Positions 1 through 8,654 of a stretch of 40,198 nucleotides of DNA are shown piece by piece (positions within the stretch are counted from its first letter, which is position 1; every line of letters begins with the position of its first letter). The position numbers and the translations under genes were made by a program. Source of the DNA: Candidatus Poribacteria bacterium (lineage in GTDB: Bacteria > Poribacteria > WGA-4E > WGA-3G); the NCBI GenBank assembly GCA_022820835.1, contig JAJEET010000118.1, positions 1-40,198 on the forward strand, written 5' to 3'. Under the pieces are notes generated by a model. It saw nothing but the letters and a program-made list of their open reading frames with translations. It did no database searches and was not told where the DNA came from.

Positions 1-1
1 T

Positions 2-184
2 GAACCACTTGCGTACACGAATTGGTTCCTTCAAGAATTTCCTACAAAACCGAGTGCGTTGGTGTTTGTGGATATGATAAATGGAAAATGGCGTATCGGA
101 AATTCCGAAAGTTTGCAACGTATCGGCATCGCACTCCTTGAGAAAGCGGATGGTCAGCCCGATAGACCTGAAAAAGATAAGTAA
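2..184 (+). CDS. C-terminal fragment of an unknown protein (5' end outside window)
   Basis: An open frame runs from the window edge to a TAA at 182-184 and encodes the last 60 residues of a protein. It ends with a charged tail (DGQPDRPEKDK). No domain is recognisable in this short piece. It lies in the same direction as the two ABC-2 permeases that follow, with a 113-base gap of heptamer-like repeats before the first one, so it could be the upstream member of that transport locus. It does not look like the end of an ABC ATPase. Function unknown. Confidence 0.55.
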   Translation, partial: EPLAYTNWFLQEFPTKPSALVFVDMINGKWRIGNSESLQRIGIALLEKADGQPDRPEKDK

Positions 185-204
185 ACGGACGACCCTCCCT
201 TAAT

Positions 205-290
205 AGTCTTCAGTCGTCAGCGAAATAGCAGTTAGCAAAGAGGGTTTCTTGCTGATAGCCGATAGCCGATGGCTGAAAGCCAGTAAGAGG
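205..290. repeat. Degenerate heptanucleotide tandem repeats
   Basis: The gap before the first permease contains 7-nt units such as GATAGCC, GATAGCC, GATGGCT and GAAAGCC in tandem, preceded by looser CAGTCGTCAG-like units. The same period-7 style recurs near 1889, 3395-3515, 5300, 7775-7866 and 33455-33610. A ribosome-binding site (AAGAGGT) directly follows the array and serves the gene at 298. Confidence 0.6.
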
Positions 291-297
291 TAAGTTT

Positions 298-1845
298 ATG
301 GCTATGCTTTGGCTTGTTATCCAACGAGAATTCGTCTCAAATGTGTTAACCTCCCGATTTATGATTGGGTTTATCGTGTGTCTGCTTTCAACCGCTGTCG
401 CCGTTTTCGTTCAGGTGGACGATTACGAGAAACGTTTGGCAGGGTATAATACTGCTGTCCGAGAGGCAGAGATGGAAGCGCGGGAGTGGGATCTCTATTC
501 CAAGATCAAGCCGAAAGCACACCGGAAACCGAACCCACTAAGTATCTTCAATGTCGGAACCGAGAATTTTGGCGCGAATACCGTCACCGTTGAACTCGGA
601 AAACCTGTCTTTGAACTCTCCTTTCCGATATGGTCAGCACCGACGCAGAAGCGGGGTTCAGACAATCCTTTCCTTGCAATGTTTCTGACTGTTGATGTGG
701 TTTTTATCTTCAAAATTGTGCTTAGTGCCTTGGCAATCTTGTTCGCTTACAACACAATTTCGGGGGAAAGAGAAGACGGCACGCTAAAACTCGTGTTATC
801 CAACGCAATACCGAGAGATACGATAGTATTTGGGAAATACCTCGGCGGGATGCTATCGCTGTTTCCCATTGTTTTGATGAGTTTGATCGTAGCACTGATC
901 ATCGCACTCTCTTCACCGGTTACCGCTTTTGACGGAAACGACATCGCACACATTGTGCTAATATTTGCTGTTTCACTGTTGTACGTGTCAACATGGTATC
1001 TTTTAGGGTTGCTGCTGTCGGTTTGGACGAAGACAGCTGCGACGACGTTGATCCTTTCGATGTTTATCTGGGTGATTCTAACGAGTGTTCACGCAAATGC
1101 GGTGGCGTTTGCAGTGGAGAAATTTCCACCTTATAAGTCGAACCCTGAGTCCGGAGCACTTCAACCCGCTTTCGAGGTCTGGGATCAGTTCAAAAAAGAA
1201 CGAGATGCCTACATCAACCAGAGAGGCTACGACAATTTGCAAAAGTCAATTACTTGGGAACCTGAGATGGGTGAGGACGGTAAGCCTACGAGAACTCGAA
1301 CAGGCATGGGCACCTTTTCTGAGTCCGGCGGCTATTACTTAATAGAGGGGTATAACATCAACAATGTTCGCAAAGCGAATACCACTATCTTCCAAGAAAT
1401 TTTGGGCTATCAAGAGCAACTTCGGGTTGAATATGCCGATAAAGCCGAGGAAATTCTCAATAAGCCTGCGGAAGAACGAGAGCGAAACGCGAAATTCGCA
1501 GATATGATCTCTCGCATCTCCTTCGCGGACACTTACGACTTCGCTGTCGGAACAATAGCAGGGACAGATCGAAGAAGCTATAACGATTTTATTCTCAATT
1601 CCAGAGCCTATAAGCGTGAGATTGTTGAATACTTCAAAGATAAGGAGGCGTTTTCTTCTCGGGCGTGGTTTTCCAACGACAAGGGCGCAGCGGAACTGAC
1701 GGATCTACCAGCTTTCCAACATCAACGGCTCTCCGTCTCCGAAAGCTTATCTCGTGCCGCTATAGATATTTTTATCGTGTTGGCATGGAACATTGTTCTA
1801 TTTATGGCGGCTTATGTATCTTTCCTACGATATGATATGAGTTAG
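298..1845 (+). CDS. ABC-2 family transporter permease with large extracytoplasmic domain
   Basis: A 515-residue membrane protein of the ABC-2 permease superfamily (GldF/NosY-like; the DUF3526 group has this shape). TM1 lies at about residues 20-40. A soluble stretch follows, then a TM bundle at about 140-270 containing the family signature GEREDGTLKLVLSNAIPRD followed by a GK.LGG turn. A second large soluble domain (about 270-485) precedes the last TM segment. The start is supported by AAGAGGT eight bases upstream. It is paired with the similar permease at 1926, 80 bases downstream, so the two probably form a heterodimeric exporter core. The cognate ATPase is not adjacent inside the window; it may lie upstream, or be the ATPase at 7866-8597. 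Substrate unknown. Confidence 0.85.
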   Translation: MAMLWLVIQREFVSNVLTSRFMIGFIVCLLSTAVAVFVQVDDYEKRLAGYNTAVREAEMEAREWDLYSKIKPKAHRKPNPLSIFNVGTENFGANTVTVELGKPVFELSFPIWSAPTQKRGSDNPFLAMFLTVDVVFIFKIVLSALAILFAYNTISGEREDGTLKLVLSNAIPRDTIVFGKYLGGMLSLFPIVLMSLIVALIIALSSPVTAFDGNDIAHIVLIFAVSLLYVSTWYLLGLLLSVWTKTAATTLILSMFIWVILTSVHANAVAFAVEKFPPYKSNPESGALQPAFEVWDQFKKERDAYINQRGYDNLQKSITWEPEMGEDGKPTRTRTGMGTFSESGGYYLIEGYNINNVRKANTTIFQEILGYQEQLRVEYADKAEEILNKPAEERERNAKFADMISRISFADTYDFAVGTIAGTDRRSYNDFILNSRAYKREIVEYFKDKEAFSSRAWFSNDKGAAELTDLPAFQHQRLSVSESLSRAAIDIFIVLAWNIVLFMAAYVSFLRYDMS

Positions 1846-1885
1846 AAATGGTTGTCGGTTGTCAGGAAAATCGCTGGCTACTATC

Positions 1886-1916
1886 TTGCTGACTGCTGAC
1901 TGCTAATTGCTGAGGA
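1886..1916. repeat. Heptamer tandem repeat between the two permeases
   Basis: Consecutive 7-nt units GCTGACT, GCTGACT, GCTAATT and GCTGAGG occupy the spacer between the two permease genes. They belong to the same degenerate period-7 family as the other intergenic arrays in this window. Confidence 0.6.
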
Positions 1917-1925
1917 CTTTAGAAA

Positions 1926-3368
1926 ATGATTTGGCAGATTATGTTGAAAGAAATACATCACAATCTCACCACCCTCCGTTTCGCTTTGATGGTTATTCTT
2001 TTACCTGTCCTGTTTATGGTGAATGCTCTCATATATAGCCATGGCGGCGGCGGTTATATAATGCAGATGAATGACTATAACCGACGCGTAACAGAAAATA
2101 AAAAGCACGTCATAAAATACGCCGATCAAAGTTTGGCGGAGTTAGCACTCGTAGGACCTGGCGAGACGCCCAAGCGTCCGAGTCGTCTGATGTTCTCTGC
2201 CGGCGGTGTTGATGAAGTGGTTTCGCGTTCTATTGAGATGAAGAGTGAGGGAATTATTAGTCGAAGCGGCGGTGGCAAGGATGAAGATTATAAGTGGCGA
2301 CCGCCATTGAAATTAGCGTATAAGGTGGAGAGTGCTGGCAACACACCGACAAGGCGTATCAAGATTAACTGGGTCTTCATCGGTATCCTAATGAGTTTCT
2401 TCGCGATTTTATTCACTTTCGATATGATCGCCGAAGAACGGGCGCGTGGCACACTGAGCCTAATGATGTCGAACACGGTCTCACGCGGACAGGTGTTGTT
2501 GGGGAAATACTTCGGTGCTTTTGTAACGCTCATGGTACCACTTATCATCAGCATTCTAATGAACCTACTGATCATCCATGTCTTAGGCGACATCCCGTTT
2601 GGGACGAGCGAATGGTTGCGGATTTTGGGGATGGTCGGGTTATTTGCGTTGCTTGTCTCCACTTTTATCTTTATTGGACTTTTTTTCTCCAGTCGTGTCT
2701 CAAACGCCATTACAAGTTTAGTCTGGCTGCTACTGACTTGGGTTTTCTTAGCATTTGTCTTTCCGAGCCTGCTCGGCACCTTTGTCGGAAATCTGAACCC
2801 GATTCCATCCGTTGACGAAATTTCAATGCAAAGACGAGCACAATTGGATCAAATTGACGATGAATGGAAAGGCGGAGCAAACAAGATCAAAAAAGCACCT
2901 TCTATCGAATATCCGTCACGGACGCGCACTTGGGCGGAATATTTCACAGCGATTGGAGATACAGAAAAACAGATCGCGGACCAACATATTGATCAGCAGC
3001 TTCGACAGGTACAACTCGCGCGGGACCTTACCCAGATTTCACCGATAGCGACTTTTCAGTATGCAATGGAGGGACTTGCCAACACAAGTATCACCGGTTA
3101 TATGGACTTTGTGAAACAGGCGCGCCGATATCGTCAGACGTTCATAGATTTCGTCAAGGCGGAAGATCAAAACGATCCCGAAAGCCTCCATATCTATCCT
3201 GTAAGAGAAGGATTATCTCAGAAACCTGTGAACCCGGACGCTGTCCCAGTCTTTGAGGAGCGAATTTCTTATCGGAGTGTGTTATCCCAAGTCGGGTTGC
3301 TGGTGCTCTTTAATCTGCTATTCTTCATTATGGCGCAAGTCTCTTTTCTGATGAGCGAGATTAAGTGA
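1926..3368 (+). CDS. ABC-2 family transporter permease, second subunit
   Basis: A 480-residue paralogue of the preceding gene with the same plan: TM1 at about 15-35, an extracytoplasmic stretch, a TM cluster at about 145-290 with the signature EERARGTLSLMMSNTVSRG and GKYFGAF, a long soluble domain (about 290-445) and a final TM helix (VGLLVLFNLLFFIMAQVSFL). The ABC-2 superfamily moves lipids, polysaccharides, peptides or drugs when paired with a cytoplasmic ATPase. The gene follows its neighbour by 80 bases on the same strand and probably forms a heterodimer with it. It ends convergent with the TolC-like gene at 3516, which could supply an outer-membrane exit. Substrate not inferable from sequence. 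Confidence 0.85.
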   Translation: MIWQIMLKEIHHNLTTLRFALMVILLPVLFMVNALIYSHGGGGYIMQMNDYNRRVTENKKHVIKYADQSLAELALVGPGETPKRPSRLMFSAGGVDEVVSRSIEMKSEGIISRSGGGKDEDYKWRPPLKLAYKVESAGNTPTRRIKINWVFIGILMSFFAILFTFDMIAEERARGTLSLMMSNTVSRGQVLLGKYFGAFVTLMVPLIISILMNLLIIHVLGDIPFGTSEWLRILGMVGLFALLVSTFIFIGLFFSSRVSNAITSLVWLLLTWVFLAFVFPSLLGTFVGNLNPIPSVDEISMQRRAQLDQIDDEWKGGANKIKKAPSIEYPSRTRTWAEYFTAIGDTEKQIADQHIDQQLRQVQLARDLTQISPIATFQYAMEGLANTSITGYMDFVKQARRYRQTFIDFVKAEDQNDPESLHIYPVREGLSQKPVNPDAVPVFEERISYRSVLSQVGLLVLFNLLFFIMAQVSFLMSEIK

Positions 3369-3379
3369 TACAGTTTTTA

Positions 3380-3515
3380 ATGGCTGTTGGCAATCGGCTA
3401 TCGGCTATCGGAAACTTTCAGCAATAAGAGATTTTTAATCAACAGGAGTCCTCTTTGCTGACGGCTGACTGCTGACGGCTGACTGCTAATCCGCTAATGG
3501 CTAATCCGCTGATGA
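3380..3515. repeat. Heptamer repeat array in the convergent gap
   Basis: The space between the convergent permease and TolC genes is almost wholly degenerate 7-nt repeats: GGCTATC units near 3400, then GCTGACG, GCTGACT, GCTGACG, GCTGACT, GCTAATC, CGCTAATGG and similar up to the TolC stop. There is no clear gene and no classical terminator with a T-tract. Confidence 0.6.
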
Positions 3516-4889
3516 CTATTCAATCCATTCCATTGTTTCCCGGAGTTTCTCCTTCGCCGCAGCGTAATTTCGGCGTGCCTGATAGAAGACACGTTGCGCC
3601 TCCGTAAACTGTGCCTGTGCTTGAAAGGCATCGTTGAAAGTCAGTCCTTGATAGCCCGGTATATCAAATCTCACTTCATCAAGCACTCGCTCTATTGTCC
3701 GCAGTTGTTCTTGACGGATACTTAATCGCTTCTCCTCAATCTCCATCCGTTCTTTCGCATTCGTTACTGCGCGATAGTCGCGCCTGACTGCGACACGAAT
3801 CAGTTTCGTTTTTTCAGTATATTCCAACTGGAGTCTTTCGAGTTCTGCAAGTTCTACAGAGCGGAGATTTTCAGTTCTTTTCCCATCATATAGCGGGATG
3901 TTGAGGTTGAAACGTACCTCCCATCCGTCTTGCGTGCGAGGATTCGTCTCAAACATGCTTGACGTATCTCGTTCTCGATCCCATATCACTGGGTCGTAGA
4001 GTGCTTTCGCGTCCCATGTGCGGTTCTGCTGATGTCGCTCCAACAGGACGTGGAGGTCCTTATAGCGTGCTTCAGCAGAGAGTTCAGGAAACCGGTTCCA
4101 TATCGTCTCCGCAGCGAGGCGTTCTTGCCGTACGATGTCACCGCGTAAATCGCGTAAGTCGAGGCTGTTAGTGAGTGCAAGTTCAACAGCGGCATCCAAT
4201 GTTACATCGTCATCAGGGAGCGATTTTGAGAGAACGACCTGGGCAAGTGGGTCGAGTCCAGTAAGCCTAATGAGTTCGGCGGTATCAACATCAAACCGAC
4301 GTTGAAGTTCGTTAAGCGCGAGCTGCTGTTCCGACAATTCGAGTTCCGTATTGAGGCGACTCAGGAAACGAATCCGTTTTTTTTCATGCTTGTCTCGCGT
4401 GCCTTTTAATTTTTCCTGCAGTTCAACCTCAATCGCACGACGTTGTTGAATTTCTTCCTGCGTCAGGATGATATTGTGCCAGAGACTCCGCACAGCGTGA
4501 ACGCTGTCCTTTTTCGCACGTTCATATTCGATCTCTGCCTTTCGGACGGCTTCCTGCGCTGCGTCGAGTCCGGCCGGAATTGCGCCGAATTGCGTGAGGA
4601 GGACGCTCATCTGTGCGCGAGTGAGGTAATCCCTCTCGTCAATATCGCCATCTTTTTGACGTTGATATTCACTCGTAATTCCTACCTGTGGTAGGTACAC
4701 GGCTTTGGAGACGCGAAGGCTTGCTTTCGCGCGTTCTAATACTTTTTCAGCTTTTCTCACCGTCTCGTTGTTTTGGAGGGCGAGTTCTATCGCGCGGGTG
4801 GCTTGAAGCGAGACAAGCCGCTGTGCTGAAACGACAATCACAATACTGAAAAATATAAAGATCGCAAGTGTCGTGACCCTTTTGTTCAT
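3516..4889 (-). CDS. TolC-like outer membrane efflux protein
   Basis: A 457-residue protein with an N-terminal signal peptide (hydrophobic FFSIVIVVSA, cut near SAQ). Two halves follow, each made of long alpha-helical heptad regions typical of the outer membrane efflux protein (OEP/TolC) family: ALQNNETVRKAEKVLERAK at about 37-55, and a second coiled-coil block after the NLNIPLYDG beta-strand near residue 325. TolC trimers form a channel-tunnel across the outer membrane and periplasm. GGAG lies nine bases before the ATG. The gene is the last of a same-strand series (m1, ATPase, NEW3 protein, TolC), so it may be the exit duct of the ABC exporter encoded there. A 471-base repeat-rich gap separates it from the previous gene, so it may have its own transcript. 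Confidence 0.88.
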   Translation of the reverse strand: MNKRVTTLAIFIFFSIVIVVSAQRLVSLQATRAIELALQNNETVRKAEKVLERAKASLRVSKAVYLPQVGITSEYQRQKDGDIDERDYLTRAQMSVLLTQFGAIPAGLDAAQEAVRKAEIEYERAKKDSVHAVRSLWHNIILTQEEIQQRRAIEVELQEKLKGTRDKHEKKRIRFLSRLNTELELSEQQLALNELQRRFDVDTAELIRLTGLDPLAQVVLSKSLPDDDVTLDAAVELALTNSLDLRDLRGDIVRQERLAAETIWNRFPELSAEARYKDLHVLLERHQQNRTWDAKALYDPVIWDRERDTSSMFETNPRTQDGWEVRFNLNIPLYDGKRTENLRSVELAELERLQLEYTEKTKLIRVAVRRDYRAVTNAKERMEIEEKRLSIRQEQLRTIERVLDEVRFDIPGYQGLTFNDAFQAQAQFTEAQRVFYQARRNYAAAKEKLRETMEWIE

Positions 4890-4901
4890 TCTAAATCTCC
4901 A

Positions 4902-5090
4902 TTAGCAAAAAACAGTTCGTAGGGGGTTTTTGCTTGGGTGTTTCTTCAAGGTTTCCTCGTCCGTCTTTCAAAATGTATCCTGTTATTTTTAGAGGTCACT
5001 ATAAGTAGACAATTTTCGATTAGCAAAGAACAGTTCGTAGGGGCGAGGTTTCCTCGTCCGTCTTTCAAAATGTATCCTATTATTTTTAAC
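4902..5090. repeat. Two tandem copies of a dispersed intergenic repeat
   Basis: Two related copies, about 4902-4975 and 5020-5090, share the order TTAGCAAA, AACAGTTCGTAGGGG, TTTCCTCGTCCGTC and TTTCAAAATGTATCCT, then a T/A-rich end. A third copy lies at about 25480-25546 inside another element. The first copy carries an extra insertion (GTTTTTGCTTGGGTG) in its centre. Between them is TCACTATA, the inverse of the TATAGTGA end seen at 25443 and 38576. No coding frame is supported here. Confidence 0.65.
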
Positions 5091-5147
5091 CCGAGTTGCT
5101 ACTAATGGGTTTTGCATGTTTGCTGAACCCTTTTCAACACCTTCTTC

Positions 5148-5222
5148 ACCCCAGAGGGGTGGTATTGCTTCGCAGTGAGAATAGAAAATTGTGTGTTTAA
5201 CCTCTTGCACTCCAGCGGAGTG
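5148..5222. repeat. Two variable-stem hairpin units (ACCCC-AGA-GGGGT and CACTCC-AGC-GGAGTG)
   Basis: Perfect short inverted repeats at 5148-5160 and 5208-5222 have three-base loops (AGA, AGC) and are followed by GGTATTG and CTATGTCTG. They belong to a family of seven in the window (others at 22829, 22879, 25716, 25766 and 26181) in which the stem sequence changes but pairing is kept and a tail like GGCATGTTTATAG follows. Confidence 0.6.
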
Positions 5223-5323
5223 CTATGTCTGAAATAGGTGGCAACTTGCGTTATTTTTAAACACTAAAAAGAAGGTTTTGATAGCTCCAACACCTCTTAG
5301 AACTGACAACTGACAACTGAAAG

Positions 5324-5344
5324 GAAAACCCGAAAGGTTTTCCG
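5324..5344 (-). terminator. Possible terminator hairpin after the NEW3-domain gene
   Basis: GGAAAACC, a 5-base loop, then GGTTTTCC forms a perfect 8-bp stem just beyond the stop of the minus-strand gene at 5361. In the minus direction the hairpin is followed by TTTCAG only, so the T-tract is weak. It could act as a terminator or merely stabilise the 3' end. Confidence 0.4.
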
Positions 5345-5360
5345 TACGGACGGCTATTCT

Positions 5361-7754
5361 TCAACGTCGGCTAATCCGAATTGTAACGATAACAATCCCA
5401 ATCATGAGAAGTATCAACGCACCGAAGAGCAGCGTCGTCACCGACATCTGAGTCTTCGATTCAACTTGCACCGTGATGGAGCGATCGCGCGCCTCAAACT
5501 TCCGATTATCGACAGTGACTTCGGCGTTCAACTTCGCCTGATATTCACCTACGCCGATGTCTGCTGGTGGACTCAACGTCAGTTGTATCTCTTTTTCCTC
5601 AGTCCGGGCGAGCGAACTGATGACTTCAGGCGTAACGGTGTACTTCCAATCGGTGTTAACGTCAACAATCATGCGGATATCAACCAAATCGCGGGTCCCG
5701 ATGTTTTGCAGCATCGCTGTCATGTTGACCTCTTCGCCAATTTTAATCGTCTGGAACGCGTTCTGCACGAATACTTCGATTTCTGGCACACCTTTCGGAA
5801 TGAGTTCAAACCGCTCGACACCGCCTTGTATACCCGCAATCTGTTCAGCGGATAGGTCCAACCGATTATTAACGCCTCCGAGTTCGTTTGCCTCAGTGTC
5901 ATCAAGCACAGCAACATAGAACTCAAGTGTGCTATCAAGGTACGAGGCATCTAATTCCTCCGGTAAATAGACAATCAACGACAGATTCCGCTTCGACTGT
6001 TCCTGCGTAAACTTGACTTGAGACTGTCGGGACCTCGTCTCCGGGTCTTGAAACTCAAAATTGATGCGGTTCAGTAGGTTAATAACGCGCAACTGAAACG
6101 TGTTCTCTGTTTCCGCCAACCGGTCCAATGTCAAATCATAAGTGACACTGCTACCGAGGTTCCCCTCTTGTGAGAATCGCAGCGAACTGACGTTGACGAC
6201 ATCCAAGGCGGATTCTTTTTGAAGGTAGATCAACCGCTCATCGGGTTGCGGCAGTTCCGGATAATTGAGCGAGACCTTGAGGCTTTCTACATCTTTCTGG
6301 AGTTGGAACGTCAATTCCACGGTCTCATTGTAACCGAGAATTGGGATCTTTTCCTCATAAGGTTTGACGATGTTCGTGCCATCAATGGTATCAAGTAAAG
6401 AGACATAAATTCCGCGAATCTCATTTGCCGCTGCGATCTCTTCAGGCGTAGCATTCATCGACATCGTTTCTGTTGTGGAAGTGTTTTTCAGTTGGATCGT
6501 CACCATCATCTGGTTCTCAACGCGAAACTTCTTCGCACTCAGGATAGAAATATAGCGTGTGTCCTCCTCAAGATGGATTTTATACGGTATTTCTTGATCA
6601 AGATATTTGAGATTAACAGTGACACTGTCCACGTTCCGCCGCAGTTCAAAATCAAGCGTTTTTTCCTCTCCATCTTTCAGTTGCGGAATACGATGTTCAT
6701 AAGGATAACCGATAATAGCAGCCATATCGTCTTTGATAGAGACGTAGACATTATTGATCTCTTGTGCGGTGTTGGTGTTTGTTTTTTCTGTTTCGTCTGT
6801 TTCGTCCGTTAATGCACCGTACTTCAGAACGACTTCCAAACGGCGGCGGTCACCCTCTTTATAACGCCTCGCAGACACAACAGAAATATACGGCTCCTCT
6901 TGTTTGAGGTGGATGTTCTTATTTTCCTCACGACCCGAATACTTCAACTCTACGACGACATCTCGGATGTTCTCTTTGATCAGTTCAAAGTCCAGAATGA
7001 CGGATTCACCCTCTTTGAGGGTCTCAATCCGACGTTCATAAGGTTCGGTGATAATCGCTCCGCTGGAGCCATAACCTTCCTGCTCTCTAATCGTAACGAA
7101 GATATCGTCAATCTGCGCGCTGATGATAATATCTTGTCCGACCACTTCGGAACTTTCGACGAGTTTGACAGGAGATGAACTGTTCCGCAGCGTAATCGAA
7201 AACCGCTCTCTGCCATCGTCAGATTCGTACAGACTTGTCGCTTCAACGGTGATATGCCACTCATCTTGTAACGATTCGAGTTCTACCTGTTGCAGTTTCA
7301 GTTTCGCTTGTTCATATTCAGAGACAGCGGTTTCATAGTCTTCCTCTGCGGTATTGACTTCGGCGACGGTAACGATGTTGTTTTCCTCCGCCATCATCGC
7401 CTTGAGTTCTTCGAGTTCAATCCTCTTTTTTGTCATCAGCCTTTCTGCCGATTTCATCTTCTGACGCTCGATTTCTATCTTCAGATGACGATCCTGTTCG
7501 TCTCTGGTTTTCGTGCTTTCGCCATTAGGCGGTGGTGCCTCTTCTGCAAATGCCAATACGGTAATTACAAACAGCATCCCCACTACGCCAGCAAAAGCCA
7601 GCAGGAACATCAAAGACTGAAAAACTGGAGGATTGGGCTTGGTGGGAGGAGTGGAAGATAGAACAGATGGGAACCCATTCTTCTTATCTTCTCTTCCATT
7701 CTTCCATATTTTCCCTTCTCTTCCATTCTTCCATCTTGTCTTCCATCCTTCCAT
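5361..7754 (-). CDS. Membrane-anchored NEW3-type (alpha-galactosidase-associated) repeat protein
   Basis: A large extracytoplasmic protein of 797 codons in the longest reading. It has a hydrophobic segment (MFLLAFAGVVGMLFVITVLA, residues 49-68), then a predicted coiled coil (about 80-150), three or four immunoglobulin-like beta-sandwich repeats each containing a YE.RI..L..GE..TLDFEL-type motif (about 160-480), a C-terminal CARDB/NEW3-like domain (about 640-765) and a final TM helix with a basic end (IRISRR). This resembles COG1470-type membrane proteins found beside ABC-2 exporters. ATG 7754 has AAAGGTG six bases upstream, but codons 1-30 are built from ATGGAAG-type microsatellite repeats. 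ATG at 7610, directly before the signal-like helix, is the alternative start. The gene lies 111 bases after the ATPase and probably serves the same exporter. Precise role unknown. Confidence 0.75.
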   Translation of the reverse strand: MEGWKTRWKNGREGKIWKNGREDKKNGFPSVLSSTPPTKPNPPVFQSLMFLLAFAGVVGMLFVITVLAFAEEAPPPNGESTKTRDEQDRHLKIEIERQKMKSAERLMTKKRIELEELKAMMAEENNIVTVAEVNTAEEDYETAVSEYEQAKLKLQQVELESLQDEWHITVEATSLYESDDGRERFSITLRNSSSPVKLVESSEVVGQDIIISAQIDDIFVTIREQEGYGSSGAIITEPYERRIETLKEGESVILDFELIKENIRDVVVELKYSGREENKNIHLKQEEPYISVVSARRYKEGDRRRLEVVLKYGALTDETDETEKTNTNTAQEINNVYVSIKDDMAAIIGYPYEHRIPQLKDGEEKTLDFELRRNVDSVTVNLKYLDQEIPYKIHLEEDTRYISILSAKKFRVENQMMVTIQLKNTSTTETMSMNATPEEIAAANEIRGIYVSLLDTIDGTNIVKPYEEKIPILGYNETVELTFQLQKDVESLKVSLNYPELPQPDERLIYLQKESALDVVNVSSLRFSQEGNLGSSVTYDLTLDRLAETENTFQLRVINLLNRINFEFQDPETRSRQSQVKFTQEQSKRNLSLIVYLPEELDASYLDSTLEFYVAVLDDTEANELGGVNNRLDLSAEQIAGIQGGVERFELIPKGVPEIEVFVQNAFQTIKIGEEVNMTAMLQNIGTRDLVDIRMIVDVNTDWKYTVTPEVISSLARTEEKEIQLTLSPPADIGVGEYQAKLNAEVTVDNRKFEARDRSITVQVESKTQMSVTTLLFGALILLMIGIVIVTIRISRR

Positions 7755-7763
7755 ATTTTCACC
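7668..7763. repeat. ATGGAAG microsatellite overlapping the N-terminus of the NEW3 gene
   Basis: Read on the minus strand, the segment repeats ATGGAAG or AATGGAAGA about seven times with short spacers (GGATGGAAGAC, AAGATGGAAGA, ATGGAAGAGAAG). It is translated as W-K-N-G-R-E units if the gene starts at 7754. The repeat offers several ATG codons, so the true start is uncertain. Confidence 0.6.
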
Positions 7764-7774
7764 TTTCAGTACCT

Positions 7775-7866
7775 TTCAGTAGTTAACAGTTAACAGTAGC
7801 CAGTCACCAGTTAAAAGAAACTTTGTTAAACGATAACCTCTTAACCGAAAACTGGTAACTGGTAAC
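7775..7866. repeat. Heptamer repeats between ATPase and NEW3 genes
   Basis: AGTTAACAGTTAACAGTAGCC and later AACTGGT, AACTGGT, AACTATT are 7-nt periodic units filling the 111-base gap. The last unit runs into the stop region of the ATPase gene. Confidence 0.55.
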
Positions 7867-8597
7867 TATTCCTCATCTTCTTCAGGTTCATATCCGGCAA
7901 CGTAGTGCAGATAGAGTGCTTCGAGATCCTCTGCTTGAATCTCCTCACGCGTCAATTCACGCTCAAGGTTGCCTTGCACCAGAATACCGATCCTATCAGC
8001 GATCTCCTTAGCACGAAAGATGTCGTGCGTGGACATGAAGATGGCTTTGCCTTCCTCTTTCAACTCGCGGAGCAGATTCAGAAAATCGGCACCACCCTTC
8101 GGATCCAAGCCGGAGGTCGGCTCATCGAGCAGAACGGCTTGTGCGTTTTTCATAATCGCAATCGCAATCCCTAAACGTTGACGCATCCCTTTCGAGAAGG
8201 TCTTGACGCGCCGTGTAAACGCTTCCTCTGGCAGACCAACACGTCCAAGCGTTTCATCAAGTTCCGCATTTGATACCTTCTTACGTCCACCAAGTTTCGC
8301 AAAAAACGAGAGATTCTGTCGTGCTGTGAAGTTTCGATAGAGTTCAACGTTCTCAGAGACATAAGCGAGATGCTTCTTCGCCTCCAGCGGGAACTTTGGA
8401 ATCTCAATGTCGTCTACCAATGCTGTTCCGCTCGTCGGTTCGATAAAATTCAGCAACATGGAGATCGTCGTACTTTTACCGGCACCGTTCGCACCAAGAA
8501 CGACATAGATTTCACCGTCGTCTACTTTCATGTTCAAGTTATTGACGGCTAATACGCTTTCGTTATAGACTTTCGTGAGCTCGCGGGTTTCTAACAT
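7866..8597 (-). CDS. ABC transporter ATP-binding protein
   Basis: A 243-residue cytoplasmic ATPase with all ABC hallmarks: Walker A GANGAGKST (about 34-42), Q-loop region near YVSENVELY, signature FSKGMRQRLGIA (about 134-145), Walker B AVLLDEPTSGLDP (about 154-166) and H-loop STHD (about 190). It resembles CcmA/GldA-type ATPases that energise ABC-2 permeases. AGGAG lies eight bases before the ATG. It follows small protein gene m1 by 57 bases and precedes the NEW3 and TolC genes on the same strand. Permease A (10907-12337), upstream in the same direction, is the most natural partner, but the four ABC-2 permeases in the window outnumber the ATPases, so it may serve several. The acidic C-terminal tail EPEEDEE is unusual but not diagnostic. 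Confidence 0.93.
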   Translation of the reverse strand: MLETRELTKVYNESVLAVNNLNMKVDDGEIYVVLGANGAGKSTTISMLLNFIEPTSGTALVDDIEIPKFPLEAKKHLAYVSENVELYRNFTARQNLSFFAKLGGRKKVSNAELDETLGRVGLPEEAFTRRVKTFSKGMRQRLGIAIAIMKNAQAVLLDEPTSGLDPKGGADFLNLLRELKEEGKAIFMSTHDIFRAKEIADRIGILVQGNLERELTREEIQAEDLEALYLHYVAGYEPEEDEE

Positions 8598-8654
8598 CGG
8601 GGTTCTCCTATGGTTGATACGCCTCTATGTCTATAAGACCATAAATCTGAGACG

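Noticed and set aside
2288..2779. 163-codon minus-strand frame
   Set aside because: Antisense shadow of the second permease; its residues mirror TM-coding DNA and no start signal is present.
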